A DNA stretch of 64,000 bases from Myotis daubentonii (GCF_963259705.1 NC_081840.1:114176074-114240073); one strand, 5' to 3'; counted from the stretch's first letter, positions 41,930 to 54,340 are shown. Made by a program: numbers and translations. The notes: a model not told the origin generated them from the letters alone.

Positions 41930-44122
41930 GAGTGGGGGCGAGCCTTGGATGCCAGGGTCAGGCTCCCATAGCAACTGCCCTCCGCCCAGCCTATGATGCC
42001 AGGTGCTGGGATGGGGAGGACAGAGGAGGAGTTGAAAGGAATGGGTGGGTCCTATTTTGGATGTAGACTTGTTCAGTTTGGGTGCAGGCAAGTCACCAGG
42101 AGGAGATGTTTAGTTGACCATTGGAAGTTTAAGATTGAAGCCCTACTCCTGTCTTGCACTCCACCCTCCCAGCTCTGCACAGATGTTTCCTGGTGTCCCA
42201 CTTCATGTAGCTCCATGTCTGAGAGGAGGAGGGGCTGTGAGTCTCTCTGACCCTCCAGCCCTACATTCCCCAGGTCCACACCCAACCCAGGACCCCCTCC
42301 ACCTTTGCAACAAAACAAGCTTTCAGAACAGTCATGCAGGCTAACAGGGCTGCACACTCACACGCACATGCATTCACATCCAAACACATAAGTATAAGCA
42401 TGGTCACACAACCGCACTTGGACACACTCACGTGTGCGCACACACCCACACAAGGCACTTTGGCAGCTGTTCCTGGTGAGTTTGGGGCCTCACAGGGGCT
42501 TGGAGGGTCTGCCCTGTGCAGGCTGTCGGGAGTAAGGATCGTCATCAGCACCAGTGAGAATCAAGAAAGATGCCGCTGCAGACCAGAGAGGAGGTGCAGA
42601 GCCGGGACCTGCTGCAGGGTGCAATCTGAACCCAGTGGCACGGGGACCCTTTCCCTTCGCACCTGGGAGTGGTCAGGGCTGAGGCCTAGCTGGGGCTGTG
42701 AATGCCAGGCTGCATTTGAAGAGGGGCATAACCCCAATACTGTGACGTGGCCTGACCCGCCCTGCCCCAGCCATCTTCTCACCCTCTCTCCCTGCCTCCC
42801 AGCTCACCCCACCCCGTCCCACTCGCTCGGGGCTCTGTCTGCCTGCTGTGCTCCTGTCTCCATGGCTGCTCCCATTCAGTGTCTCTTCTTCCCTCTCGGG
42901 GATTTCTGTTTTCTTCCCTTGGTCTCCTCCTGTGCTAGAACCAGGCATTCCAACCCACATGAAACTCCCACCTAAGGACTGCCATGTAGAACCTCAAGAA
43001 TATTCCTTTCTTTGCTGATACCGGGACCTGCTGTGAAAACCCTCAAGACCCGGGACCTGGGACTCAGCAGCAGGATGAGTAGACTGCCCCCAGGCCCGCA
43101 GCGGTCACCGCATGCCTTGTGCAGCCTGTCTGAGCATGCGCACATGTCTCTGTGTGCATGTGTGTGTGAGGCCTGCAGTTTCCTCTCGGCATCTGCTCCC
43201 AGTGTGCAGTGCCTTGGGAGGGCTATGGAGGCACCCAGAGCAGCTCGCATTGGTTGGGCTGCATGAGATATTACCGGAAAGCAGAGCACTGTGGCTAAAA
43301 CAGTGTGCAACCATGGAGGCACCCTCCGTCCCTGGAGTCCTGCAGTAGGATGAGGCGGGAGGCCTTTTCCTTATTCCCCATTGTACTGACTCAGGCCTGG
43401 CACAAAGGGGCGGGCCAGCCGCAGGACGCCTGGGGAGGGCCAGAAGCCCGAGCCTCTGAGCTCCGTGTGCCTTGTCATGGTTGGTGCTGCTCAAGTCCTG
43501 ACAGGTGGTGGAGAGAGACAAGGCCGAGACCCCACACCAGGGCACAGCAGGGAGGTGGCAGGTGGGCAGGAAGAAGATGGCTTCCCATATTCAGCCCCAA
43601 ACCCACCTGCTCCCAAGGCCAGGCGGTGGGACTGCCCCCACTGCCCACAGCCCACGCTCAGGCTGCACATCCTCCTTCTGTGGCCACACACCCTGGCCAA
43701 GGCAGCCCTCTGCGTTTGTTCAACTTGATTCACCAATGAATGTCAGGCACCAAAGCCCAGTGCAGGGTGGTCCTTCAGAACGCTTTCCCCTAAGGAAAAG
43801 CCGTTGGGTATCAGAGGTTGGGTTGGGCAGAGGAAACAATGGAAACTGGTCTGTGTAGGAGGAAAGGGATTTATTAAAGGACTTTAGTTGATCCCAAAGT
43901 CAATCTCTGTGAGAACCAGATATCCAAACGTAGAGGCTACACAGCCGGGACCAAATCTGAAAGCTACCCTGCAAGACTGGCCACCACAGGCCCCCTCAGT
44001 CAGCACACTTGATGCCATGGATGCTGAGCATAAGGTGCCACCCCTGAACGCTGCTCACAGCTACCCCTTGAAAGAGGACCTGGCAGCCGCACCCCTGCTA
44101 AATGGGGCCTCATCACACCCAC
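41930..44122. other. Unique GC-rich sequence
   Basis: No gene supported. CA-rich sequence at 42357-42455 is a degenerate (CA)-type repeat. Open frames at 42334-42975 (213 codons) and 43305-43739 have no recognisable domain, are matched by antisense frames, and are treated as chance. Confidence 0.35.
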
Positions 44123-44553
44123 TGTGCCCGCCAGCACGACCAAGGGTGATCCCGAGTGGGGGGTGAAAGGATTAAGGAAAGACAGACAAGAGAATAATAG
44201 CTGGGTCTCGGTGGGACGCTGCTCCCTGATGAGGAGACAACGACAGCACCCACAAGCCGTGTCTTTATTTTATAGCAGATGCCACGAGGCAAAGCAGGGG
44301 CATGATCACGTTGTTTACAGCATTCTCGTGAGTTTCAACCTCACTCAACTACATGCACCTGAACTCTACCACAAGGCACGTGGGGCTACGTGTTTGGACC
44401 ATAGGTTCAAGCTTACAACCACAGCCGTTGGCTATAATTGTGCTGGGAGGGCCCTGCCCTCCGGCTGGGATTTGCACATGGCAATGAGAAGACCCTGTCC
44501 TTTCATTAGTCCGAGGTTTGAACCTGGCCAAAACACTGTAACAGCGCCCCACA
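44123..44553 (-). mobile_element. Solo LTR, ERV2/betaretrovirus type, antisense, 431 bp
   Basis: On the minus strand it starts TGTGGGGCGCTGTTACAG and ends GGCGGGCACA, giving terminal TGTG...CACA. An exact 6-bp target duplication, acccac, lies at 44117-44122 and 44554-44559; six bases is the usual size for ERV2/beta-type integrases. A TATAAAA box and AATAAA poly-A signal overlap (complement of 44264-44274). The U5 part has ttgtctgtctttccttaatc. No internal gag-pol-env sequence is present, so it is a solo LTR left by recombination between two LTRs. It could supply a promoter or poly-A signal toward lower coordinates. Confidence 0.88.
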
Positions 44554-45170
44554 ACCCACTTTTTGTGCACACCTCACTTCGGATTTGTGTCTTGTGTGGG
44601 AACACCTGTTAGGCTGAGCCAGGTCCATGGCTGCCCCCTGACTGCAGGAAACCATCATGCCTCCTGAAAAGGCAGGGACTTGAGCTGAGATGCCCAAGGA
44701 AAGACACCAGTAACTAGAAAGATGGACAGATGGCCTGGCACTCCGCCTGCACAAGCCCTCTACATGCCACTCCCAACACCCTGTCCCTCCAGCCAGTGCT
44801 GCTCCAGCCCTCAATGGGGACTCCGCCCTGTGGCTTCCCTCACCTCTTCCCCCTTGTTTCTAGAGTGCCCCCCATCCCCTCGTGATAGGCCCCAGGAGGC
44901 CTTCTGTCTTGGGGGCCCGGTGTGCACTGCAGGTTTCTAAGGCTTAGGGGCAGGGTGTCAACAAACCACAGGCTGTGCCTTTCCGGTGACATCTGGCTCA
45001 GGCTGGGGCTGAGGTCTGCCCTCCATGACATCTCAGACTCGGGGAGAGAAGCACACACACAGGGCCAGCCTCTCCAAGGACAGCTCTGAGAGGAGGCTCC
45101 CGAGCAGCAGAGGGTCCTGACAGAGAGAGGCGATTCCCGCTGCCCACTAAGCACAGCGGTGGCTGCAGGT
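44554..45170. other. Unique sequence
   Basis: No gene or repeat recognised. Confidence 0.3.
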
Positions 45171-45360
45171 AGCACTCAAGGAGCACTTGCTGCATGCCAG
45201 GTGCTGTGCCAAGCTCTCAGCTTTAAAAATTCATGCAACAAATGTGTGAGATAGAGCTGCTATCAGCATGTGACAGATGGGGGGACTGAGGCGAATAACT
45301 CACCTGGCACCACACAGCTACTGAGTGGCAGAGCCAGGATTTGAACCCAGAGTCCTTCAC
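45171..45360 (+). repeat. MIR SINE relic
   Basis: gcatgccaggtgctgtgcca, agctctcagctttaaaaatt, gacagatggggggactgagg and ggcagagccaggatttgaac follow the MIR2/MIRb consensus order end to end. Confidence 0.85.
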
Positions 45361-45464
45361 CACTTTGTCGTGTGGCCTCTCAGATTGCTTTTCCCCTCTG
45401 CACCTGTACTTCTCCCTCTGAGGGAAGGGCCCCAAGGGCTCCAGGCTCATGGTGAGGTAGAGGA

Positions 45465-45665
45465 ACTAGCTCACAGTTGGCGACATTAGGTTTTGACGCA
45501 GGCTCTGCTTTTGTTGGCTGTGTGACCACAGGCAGTTACTTAATGTCTCTGAGCCTAGTTTCCTCCCCTGCAATATGGGGCAATGATGTCTATCTGCAGG
45601 AAGTCTGTGGGAGCAATGAGTGGTGTGTGCTTGGTGCCTGGTGCTTGGCAAGGGCTCGGGAAATG
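45465..45665 (+). repeat. MIR SINE relic
   Basis: ttgttggctgtgtgaccaca, ggcagttacttaatgtctct, gagcctagtttcctcccctg and caatatggggcaatgatgtc reproduce the MIR core. Confidence 0.85.
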
Positions 45666-46870
45666 TAGGACCAAGGTCATTCAAGCCTGAGCCCCTCAGA
45701 TGGCCCCGGGATAAAAAATCTGTGTGGCCCACCCCCATTCCCGGCCACCCCGCCAATATCTCAAAGAATCTCAGACTCCCAGAGTGCAATAGGAGATTAT
45801 GGAGCTGAACCTCCTCATCCTCAGACCCAGGCATTGTGCCCATCACCCCTTTCTGGCTCCACTGAAACCACCTCTCTGTGCCCTGTGCCCCTCATTACCC
45901 TGGTCCCTCCTGCTCTGAAGAAGCAGCCACATGCCCTCCCACTCTGGTCCCATGACCCTCAGAACCCGCTTTTCCTGGGGAGGGCGGACAGTGGAAGAAC
46001 GCAGCCTCTCCTACTGGAATCAAGGATGTTTAAGGGAGGGGAACACTTTGAATAGGCAAGTCCCCTAGGGTCAGGAAAAGAATGCTTCTCAGAGAAGGCT
46101 GTCACCATGGGAGGGCAGCAGCTTTCTGTCTGGGGTTACCCTGCTGGGCTGTGGTGGCTGCCTGGAACGCCGTGTTAGGGTTCTGGAATTCTATCGCGAT
46201 TTAGTGGGCAAGGACACTGATTAGTGATGCCTGCTTTGGGCATGGACTAAGGTCACACATAGTATGTATTCATCAATCTGGGTCTAAATGTCTGCCCATG
46301 AGGCTCTGACCCCATTCTCTCCCCCTCAGTCTCCTCTCCCCACAAGTTCCCTGGACCGAGCACTGTCCAACAAAACCATGCTTGTTTTGTTTCTTGCGCA
46401 TTCCTCCTTTTCTCCTAAATGCCGGGGTCTAGTTTTGCCACCCAGGAAACAGATGGCACTGTCCAAAGACGTTTTTGGAGGGGAGTGGGAGAGGGGAGAG
46501 GGTGGGCAATAGTGGTGTCTAGTGGGTGGAGGGCAGGAGTGCTGTGAAGCAGTCTGCAATGCTCAGGAGAGCCCCCAACAAAGATTTATCTGCTCCAAAC
46601 TGTCCATAGTGCTGAGGTTGAGAAACCCAGATCTAGAGAATATACTGCCCCCACTGGAACAATCTGTTGGGCTCTCTACCCCAGCGCCCCTGACCTTCCA
46701 AGCTGGAATTAAGCTTTCTCTCCTCTTCACAACCTCCCCCACCCCTGACCCCACCCTGCCCCTCACCTGGCTCACAAATTCGCTGATCTCCTTCCACCTC
46801 AGGCCTCATCTCTCACCCAAGTGTTTCCCCTGTTATCCCCTGTGCTGTACTGCTCTCTTCTATTCATACA
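45666..46870. other. Unique sequence
   Basis: No gene supported. Repeat scraps are not assigned. Confidence 0.3.
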
Positions 46871-46874
46871 AACT

Positions 46875-47045
46875 TCTATTCACCCTTTACAACTCTCATT
46901 AGACACCACCTCCTCCGGAAGACTTCCCTGCCTCACCTTCCAAGAGGACTATCGTAATCAGTTGCCCCTTTCTGTGCTACTTCTAAAGGTTGCAAAGCCC
47001 TTTGCTATTGCACCATCATCCTGTACTGTATTTTTAAAAACTTAT
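46875..47045 (+). repeat. L2 LINE 3' end relic
   Basis: aacttctattcaccctttac, cattagacaccacctcctcc, ggaagacttccctgcctcac and tgcaccatcatcctgtactg match the L2 3' end pattern (...aatgtcacctcctccaggaagccttccctgac...). Diverged. Confidence 0.65.
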
Positions 47046-47049
47046 TTGA

Positions 47050-47275
47050 GCCCTGGCTGGTGTGGCTGAGTTGGTTGGAGCATCATCCCATACACCAAAA
47101 GGTGGTGGGTTCAATTCCTAGTCAGGGCATGTACCCAGGTTATGGGTTCAATCCCCGGTCAGGGTGTGTGTGGGAGACAACAGATGTATGTTTCTCTCTC
47201 ATGTCAATGTTTCTCTCTCTCTCTCTCTCTCTCTCCCCCCCCCTTCCTCTCTCTAAAATCAGTTTTAAAATGTTT
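47050..47275 (+). mobile_element. VES-like SINE, older subfamily
   Basis: ccctggctggtgtggctgag, gtgggttcaattcctagtca, a duplicated gggttcaatccccggtcagg segment, gtatgtttctctctcatgtc, a CT tract and ctaaaatcagttttaaaatg. The double B-box-like segment (47106-47120 and 47144-47158) marks a different structure from the typical VES. Target duplication is weak. Confidence 0.8.
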
Positions 47276-47474
47276 GTTTGTTTTTAATTTCATTTGAATG
47301 ACCACTTTCTTCACATGACCATTGGCTTTTTAAACACAGGGACTGGGTTTATTATTCCTTATTCCTAGCTGAGTAAAGGAGGCTGCCTGGCTGGCCTCGC
47401 TGGGGCCTGATCCCAGGGCCGCCCCTGTGAGATCCCCCCCAGCAGAGCTGTTCAGGAGGCGGCCTCACGTCCAG

Positions 47475-47650
47475 CCTCTGCTACTCACAGGCTGTGTGGC
47501 CTCGGGCAACATGCTTCCAGTGCCTCTATCTCAGTGCCTCTGTAAGATGGGATAGCAATCCCATCTGCCACGTGACGGTCATGATGAAATGAGCTGGGAA
47601 ATGTGAAGCAGTGCCTCATACACAGGAGTGGCTCAGACACAGGTTGTGCT
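47475..47650 (+). repeat. MIR SINE relic
   Basis: ctgctactcacaggctgtgt, ggcctcgggcaacatgcttc, cagtgcctctgtaagatggg and gaaatgagctgggaaatgtg match the MIR core and 3' part. Confidence 0.75.
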
Positions 47651-48174
47651 GACCACTGGATGGGATTATCCTGCTCATGTCATAATCCTGCTGTGGGGGC
47701 CCTCCGGTTGTCCCATTACTTCATGGACATTTATGTCCGGGAACCATGGCTGCCTCCCACTACAGCTGCCACCTAGTTCCTGTCACTGACGTCTTCCTGA
47801 CATTCACACGATTCGTGGCTGAGTGAACCCCTTTCTCTGCCCCTGGGCTACAGGCACAGCCTCCCCTATCCTCCATCTGACTCAAATCCCCTTGTAAGCC
47901 TCACGGTGCCTAGCACAGAGTCGGGCCTCTTAGATTTACTCAGAAAGTCTTTGCTGGGTGAAGGAATGACTGACAGGACTTGTCACCTGGGAGCTGAAGA
48001 TTGCAGAGGGAGGGGAGAAGCTGTTGGGGGAGGGAGGGGAGGCCAGGAGGCAGGCCTCTCCCAAAAGCTCAGGCCTGTTTCCAGGCTGGTTGATTGGTCT
48101 TGACAAGCAGGATGGAGACTGAGCAGCCCCTTGTCCTCTGCACTTTAAAAGGCCAGCGCCCCTCCCGGAACCTT

Positions 48175-48650
48175 TCCTTGGAGACCTGCTAAAATAATAC
48201 ATTTAGACCTGCCAAACCCAATCGCTTCCGTCTGTCAGGCTTCCTGCAAATAGCACTTCTTAGCAGAGCTCAGCGAAAATACGATTCCAAACAGCATGGG
48301 GGCAATCATACATCAATCGAAGAAAAACATTTTCCCTTTCCCTTCCACCAGCCCCCATAATTGCATTTTAAAACCATTCCTGTGTTTCTGGGAGAGACAC
48401 CAGGGTACCTGTTGCTTTTTAATTCAGAGCTGAGCCATGCAGCAAAATGAGGCCAAACAGCAAAGTTATTTTGATTTATTTCCTAACGTTAGAATTTGGA
48501 GCTTGCTGCGGGGACTCAGCCGCGAGAAGACGAGCTGATGAAAATGTATTTTTCCCTGTCGTTACCCTTTTAAATAGACGGTTGTTTTATTCTTCCTTTT
48601 TGCCACTTTGCTGTGCTAGACTGAGTTTTATGGCATCCTGGCATGCCGGG
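48175..48650. other. Candidate conserved non-coding block (about 0.5 kb)
   Basis: The longest A/T-rich, repeat-free island within GC-rich DNA. It includes ttcctgcaaatagcacttct, gagctcagcgaaaatacgat, gggggcaatcatacatcaat, ccccataattgcattttaaa, agttattttgatttatttcc and taaatagacggttgttttat. It carries CpGs in A/T context, homeodomain-like and forkhead-like (tgttttat) motifs. No frame with a known domain. Texture resembles a developmental enhancer; conservation not tested. Confidence 0.4.
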
Positions 48651-49100
48651 AGCTTCACTTCTCAGCATCTGAATCACACAGTCCTCTCTTCTCTTCCTCC
48701 CGGGGCCCACCGCTCAGCACTGCCCTCTCCAGAGGCCAGTTTTGAGGTAGACCCTCCTGGGGGCGGGGGTCACCAAGACCTGTGGGAATGTCTGTATACC
48801 CTTTCCTCTCTAACTGGGAGTCCAGGGGACTGAGGGGAGGGAGTCATTAAGGCACCAAAAGAAGAAGAGAGCAGGTAGCTCTAAAGACAGACTGTGCCAC
48901 CATTGGCCTTTGGCCAAACACCTACGGTGTGTGTAGAATCAGGGACCTTGGATTTGACTCCGGACTTCATTGCCTGCCAACTGGGAGGCGCCTTGGGCAG
49001 GCCCCCCTGCAGAGTGCTGTGAAGTGTAACCTGCCTCCCTGTCCTGTGAGAGCCAGGTCTTACACCCCAAACCAGAACCAGAGGAGCTCAGAGCCCTCCT

Positions 49101-49124
49101 CCGAATCCGAATCCGAATCCGAAT
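49101..49124 (+). repeat. (CCGAAT)4 hexanucleotide repeat
   Basis: Four exact CCGAAT units with a CpG in each. In the forward frame it would encode alternating Ser-Glu, but the frame has no other feature. Confidence 0.9.
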
Positions 49125-49129
49125 CCGGG

Positions 49130-51030
49130 ATGACTCTGGGGGCTCGCTGGGTTCCCTGGCCCAGGCCCTCAGCCTGCAGCTCCTCAGGGTCAGGGGCCCT
49201 CCTTCAGGCTGCCCAGCAGACAGGGCTGCATACCAGGGGCCTCTGGGTGTTGTCTGCGCATCACGTCCACTCCCCGCTGCCTCTCGCCCTCCCCCACAGC
49301 CGCTCCCACACTCCAGTCCCCTCTCCTCACGGGCAGCTTGCCCTCCTCCGAAGCGGTCCCTGCTGCCCCGACGGTGCAGCCACAGCTCTTCCTCAGCAGA
49401 GACTGCGCTCTCCCTTGGAGGAATTCCAGGGCCGGCTGCTGAGGTTGTTTTCCACTTTGTTTGAGAATGAAACCAATTAATTAACTAATAGAAGTGCCTA
49501 GCCCAGGCCCTCCCCTGGGAAGTGCCACCCCTCTGAACACCCCCACAGGCTCCCCTCAAGGAAGCCTGCATGGGGCCACTGGGGCTCCACACGTGCCAGA
49601 GCAGGATCCACGCTCAGGGCCCACATGGCTCCTCAAAGGCTGAAGCTGAGGACAGTTCCTCCTCCCGGGAGGTGGCTGGGAAGAGCACCGTCTGGGAGAC
49701 AGTCCAGCCAGGCTGACTCCTACGCACATGGCCTTGGGGTTGTCAATGCACCCAGAGCTTCGATTCCTCATGGAGTCACCGTCTGTGCTGGCCATGATCC
49801 CAGTGCCTGCCGAGTACAGACCTTTACTGGCATCTCCGCTTCCCCCACAAGGTAATGCAGGGCCCTTCTGTCAATCCCAACACTTCCCCGCCTGCATCAT
49901 CGCCCGAGAGGCTGAGTGGCCTCTGGACGGAACACTGGACGGGAGACCCAGCCTTCCCACTCCTGCTGTCTCCTGCACACCTGGGTGGAGAAGGCGGCTG
50001 TGCAGCCTGAGGGAGCTGCTTGCCAACCTAGTCTCAAGGGCAGGCCCAGCAGGTTGCCACGGAGATGCAGTCATTTAACAAAGCTAATGGCAGTTCTGTG
50101 CAGGCTGTGGCGCTGATTACAGGGCCTGGAGCTCCCACTGCAAGCAGCCCACTCCTTCCCCCTCAGAACAGGTTACTGCTCCCCGCCCTCCCCGCCCCAC
50201 CCCCCCCCTACCCCCAGTCCCTGCATATCAGCATAAGGGCTCCAAGCACCAGGGCAGAGCACTGGCTTCCAGGCTCCTGCATCCCTGATTCTCGCTTGGC
50301 CCCTTGAAAGCTGTGTGCATGGGGCGCGCTGCCCGCCTCTGCCGACCTCAGCTCCCCATCTCGGAGGCACACATGATGGAAGTGAACACAGTGAGCTCTG
50401 TGAAGTGCTGAGAACGGTGCCCACACTGAGGAAGAAATTAGTAAATTTAACCTGTCTTTTAAAGCCTGTGGTTTCTGAGGCCCAGAGAGGAGGAGAATCC
50501 AGGGCAAGAACCATAGGGTCTTAGCTGTCACTTAGGCCCCCTTTCCTCTGTACCATGTATTTAAACAAATCTTTGCCTGTTTCCAAACCCTCTGAACGCC
50601 CTTCCCCCTCCAATCCCCAAACGTTGTCCTGGCCCCAAAGCCAGTCAGGCAGCAGCCAGGAAGTGTCCGGCAGCCCTCGGGTGTTCCCTGGGGCCTCCTC
50701 TCTGACATCTGCATGCATTTCTTTGGAGCCCTGGGGAGCCCAGGAGCTTCTCTCTGACTAGTTGGCCCCTAGTTTCCTGGTCTTAACTGAGCCTCTCCTC
50801 TGAGACTGTCTGCCCACTGAGAGCAGGCCAGGCTCTCCCTGCCTGCATCACAGCCAGAGGCTGGCCCCGCCCCGCTCAGGGTGGCCAGGGCTCGCCCACA
50901 GGAGTAAAGAAGCACTCTGTGAGCAAGCTGGGCGGTGAGGCTTATTAGGGCACAGATCCCGGCCGCACCTGTGAAATGGAGGTGACCCGGCAGCTGCCAG
51001 TGATGGGGCTCACCCTGTGTTAGCCCTGGG
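49130..51030. other. Unique GC-rich sequence
   Basis: No gene supported. A short A/T island with aaaccaattaattaactaat sits at 49468-49488, and gctaatggcagttctgtgca, then gcgctgattacagggcctgg, lies at 50081-50130; both have homeodomain-like cores. Frames are matched by opposite-strand frames. Confidence 0.35.
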
Positions 51031-51034
51031 CTTT

Positions 51035-51140
51035 CTTGTCTCATTCTAGCCTCACTGCCTTACTTCTCAGGCGAGGAAACACAGGCTCAGGACAGTTGAG
51101 TAACTTGCCCAAGGTCACACAGCAAGTTGCAGAGCAGGAT
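51035..51140 (+). repeat. MIR SINE relic
   Basis: tctcattctagcctcactgc, cttacttctcaggcgaggaa, acacaggctcaggacagttg and agtaacttgcccaaggtcac, then acagcaag, are the MIR2/MIRb 3' half. Confidence 0.8.
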
Positions 51141-54100
51141 CTTCTAGGACTAGGGCTTTCCCAACCCGAAGTTGGGGAACCTGAGAAGTCAGGGATCTGC
51201 GCTGCCTCGGAAGCCTTAAAAGAGAGAAGCCAAGGGTCAAAGGCCAAGAACCAGGGAGCAGCTCTGCCACTGTCACATGAAGCAGGCCCAGGAGACTGCC
51301 AGGCCTCCCCAGGCCTGTCTGGGACTCCCGGGGCTTGATTACAGTGATTTATTTTTCCAGCAAATCAGGAGGCTGAGGGTGCCTCCCAAGGAAGGTATGT
51401 GTGGCTGTTTCCAGCTACCTCTCCTGGGGCAAGTCCGGAGGAGCAGGTGTCCATGGCCCTGCTTCTGAAGGCTTTGGAAAATAGGGTGGGGGGTCTGGCC
51501 CCACCTGGGTCTGGTTCTCTTGCCTGTGACAAACTGTGGCTTCAAGGGCAGCCCTGGAACTTGGAGGGGCACTTCTTCGGCCTGCCTGCCCAACGCCTCA
51601 CCCCCCTCCTTCCTGCTCCTTGCAGAGGGCCGGGAGGAGCGAGGAAGTCCTCAGGGTGTTCTCTGATTAGAGGCTGGTCCCAACCAACTGGGCCCATCGA
51701 GCAGCGGAAAGTGGCGCCCCCAGGGACTCGGAGGAGACGGCTTCAGTTCAGGCCCCATTGGGAGCACCACAGGCTCCCCGGTGATAACACGGCCACCTCC
51801 ACACTAGGGACCATTGAGAAGCAAAGCCGCTGAGACCTCAGAGACTCCTAGAACCGGGGAACCTGAGGCCCAGGGAGAGGACAGACTGTGCACAGTTAGA
51901 GGCTGCGCTGGGCAGGCGAGGGGGAAGGGGGAAGGCACAGACCACAACGCAGATTGGAGGCTCCCCCGGGGGCGGAGGTGCTTCCATAAGCACTGAGCGC
52001 TGTGCCTCCGGCCATCGGGCCATCGCCAGGCCCGAGCAGGTGGGCAATTGGCATGTGGTGTGGGGTTGGAGAGGTTTTAGAAACTTGATTTCTGTTTTTG
52101 GAAAGAACTCAGGTAAAGCGTGAACAAAGAACCAGGACAGGGTCACAGGAAAACCCCCTGGAGCCGGGGCCCAGAGCTCCGGCTCCGTCCTGGTTGGCCC
52201 TCTCTTTCTGAGTGAAGCCATTGCCAAGCTTCTCTGTTCCCCTATCCGTCAAAGTGCAGAAGCTAATCCCACTGCACCACTTCCTCCGGGGACAGGGTGA
52301 GGGAGAGGCAGGACAAGGGAAACAGCCAGACAACGATCAGCCCCACAGCAGCGGCTGTGCTGCTCGCCGCCCAAGGCAGGAGCCTGGCCTCGGAGAAGAG
52401 AGCAGGACTCCTCCCTGCAGGAAGGTGCTTTCCCATTCTAACCACCAGCACAGAGCACTGCCAGGTGCCAGGGTGTGCCGAGGGCAGCACTTCATTCTGT
52501 GTCCTCTTCAACCCCAAGATGGCTTTCCTCACATCCCTTTCAGATGAGCCATCAGAGATGCAGGTTAAAGGACTTGCTGACAGTCAAGAACAGGAACTTC
52601 AACAGAGGCCGAGTGCTTCAGGGGCCACTGCTCTATGATGTTAAGGCTCTGAAGGGGAGGCATATACAGTAAGTGGAATATGAGATTTGGCAAGTGAGGA
52701 TCCAGCCTGGAGACCAGCTTGGAGCCCTCAACCAATGAGACTGGTCCCCTGTCATGAGGAGGGAAGAATGGTCACAGCATCTGCTTGGCCTCCTGGGTTG
52801 TTATGAGGATTAACATGTCTTAAAACTGCATTCAAAGCTGAACATGGTAATCACAATTGTTATAACAATAAACTAGTCACTGAAACAGTTTAAAGGTCAT
52901 TGAAATGACTTCCCCACCCTGGACAGGGCTGTACCTTAGCTGGAGACCACTTGCAGACCTCAGGGAGGTGTCTGCCATAGTGTGTGGGTCTCACAACCTT
53001 TGCGGTCAGGAGCCTATCTCCTCCCTCCATGGTGACTGCCTGTGACCTGCTTCTACTCTCTCTGGGAGTTTGTGGGTGCTGCTCCATCCTGGGTGACCTC
53101 ATAGTCGGACCCCACCCAGGCTAGGAAGTGTGTCATACACAGAGGCACGGTATGGGAGGAGACCGAAGAAAGGGCACTTGTTGGCTGCAGAGGGTCAGGC
53201 TGTCATTGAAGCCAGCCCTTCAGGAAAAGGATGCTGCTGCTTGGCTTAAAGGATCCTTGGAAGTGTTGACTTGAGCAGAGGGGAGGGAACATAGGAACAG
53301 GACTTGTAGGCAGGTGGAAAGGTGGCAATGAGTCAGGGAGGAACAGGCTTGGCCTAAATGGTCAGAGGGTGATGGCAGGTCATGTGATCTAGAAATCAAG
53401 GGTGAACTTGGGCTGGCCTTGGGAAGAAGGGAGATTCTCAGGCAGATGAAGGGGGTCTGTCCATCCTGCCTCTGTGACTGCTCTTTATTCTGGAGTAAGG
53501 GCTTGCTGGAGGGAAGGCAGAGGTTCTCAATGCCTCGTCCCTGCCACAACCCCAGATGTGCAGGCCACAGAGGCAGCCATGTGACCCCGCACACCCCCAC
53601 CAGGCATGGCTTTCGTGGTTTGTCTTTCAGCAGAAGACAGAGCAAGCCACATGCAACCCCACTCAAGGTCACCCCACAACAACCCCGAGTGAAGGTGGCC
53701 TCAGCACAGAGAGAGGCACATGCAAATGAGCAAGGAAACAGTGACAAGTGCACCTGGGCGGAGAGGTTTCCTTTCCCAGGCCTCAGCGGGGAGGTGGGCG
53801 GTGGAAGGTGAACAGAGGCTGGAGGTTATTTTGAACATGACTGAGTCCAACTCCCTCACCTGCACCTAGAGAAGCAGAGGCATTGTCTTCAGAGCCCAGA
53901 TCTCAGTTCAGGGTCTTTCTCCAATGCACCAGGTGACCTGGGCAAGTCACTTCTCTCTGAACTCTTGTTTCCTTGAAACCTGTAGAGAAAGGGTGAAAGG
54001 CCCGACTCACCACATCCTTCACATGCATTTTACTGACTTTCTCCTCTGTGGTGCGAGATCTGACATTCACACAACGGGGTCATGAGCTTGAATGCCCCAG

Positions 54101-54189
54101 GCCCAGGCAGGTGATGTAGCATACACAGGACAGTGGGCATGAGGCCCCCTGATAAGCAGACAAAGCCTAACCTAGGCTGGTTCCTCTGA
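51141..54189. other. Unique GC-rich sequence with MIR scraps
   Basis: No gene supported. A MIR-like segment lies at 52745-52870 (ttgttatgaggattaacatg) and another at 53900-53990 (ccaggtgacctgggcaagtc). Frames at 51399-51833 and 53220-53811 have no recognised domain. Confidence 0.35.
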
Positions 54190-54340
54190 CTTCTAAAACC
54201 CCATGTGGCAGATGGCATAACACTGTACATAGAAAACCCTAAAGATTCCACCAAAGAACTACTAGAACTGATAAATGAATTCAGTAAAGTAGCAGGATAC
54301 AAACAAATATCCAGAAATCAGTTGCATTTTTATACACCAA

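Noticed and set aside
42334..42975. Forward open frame of 213 codons
   Set aside because: Begins in a CA-rich repeat, is paralleled by antisense frames, and has no domain.
48929..49480. Forward open frame of 183 codons with a Ser-Glu run
   Set aside because: The Ser-Glu run is the CCGAAT microsatellite; the rest has no recognised domain.
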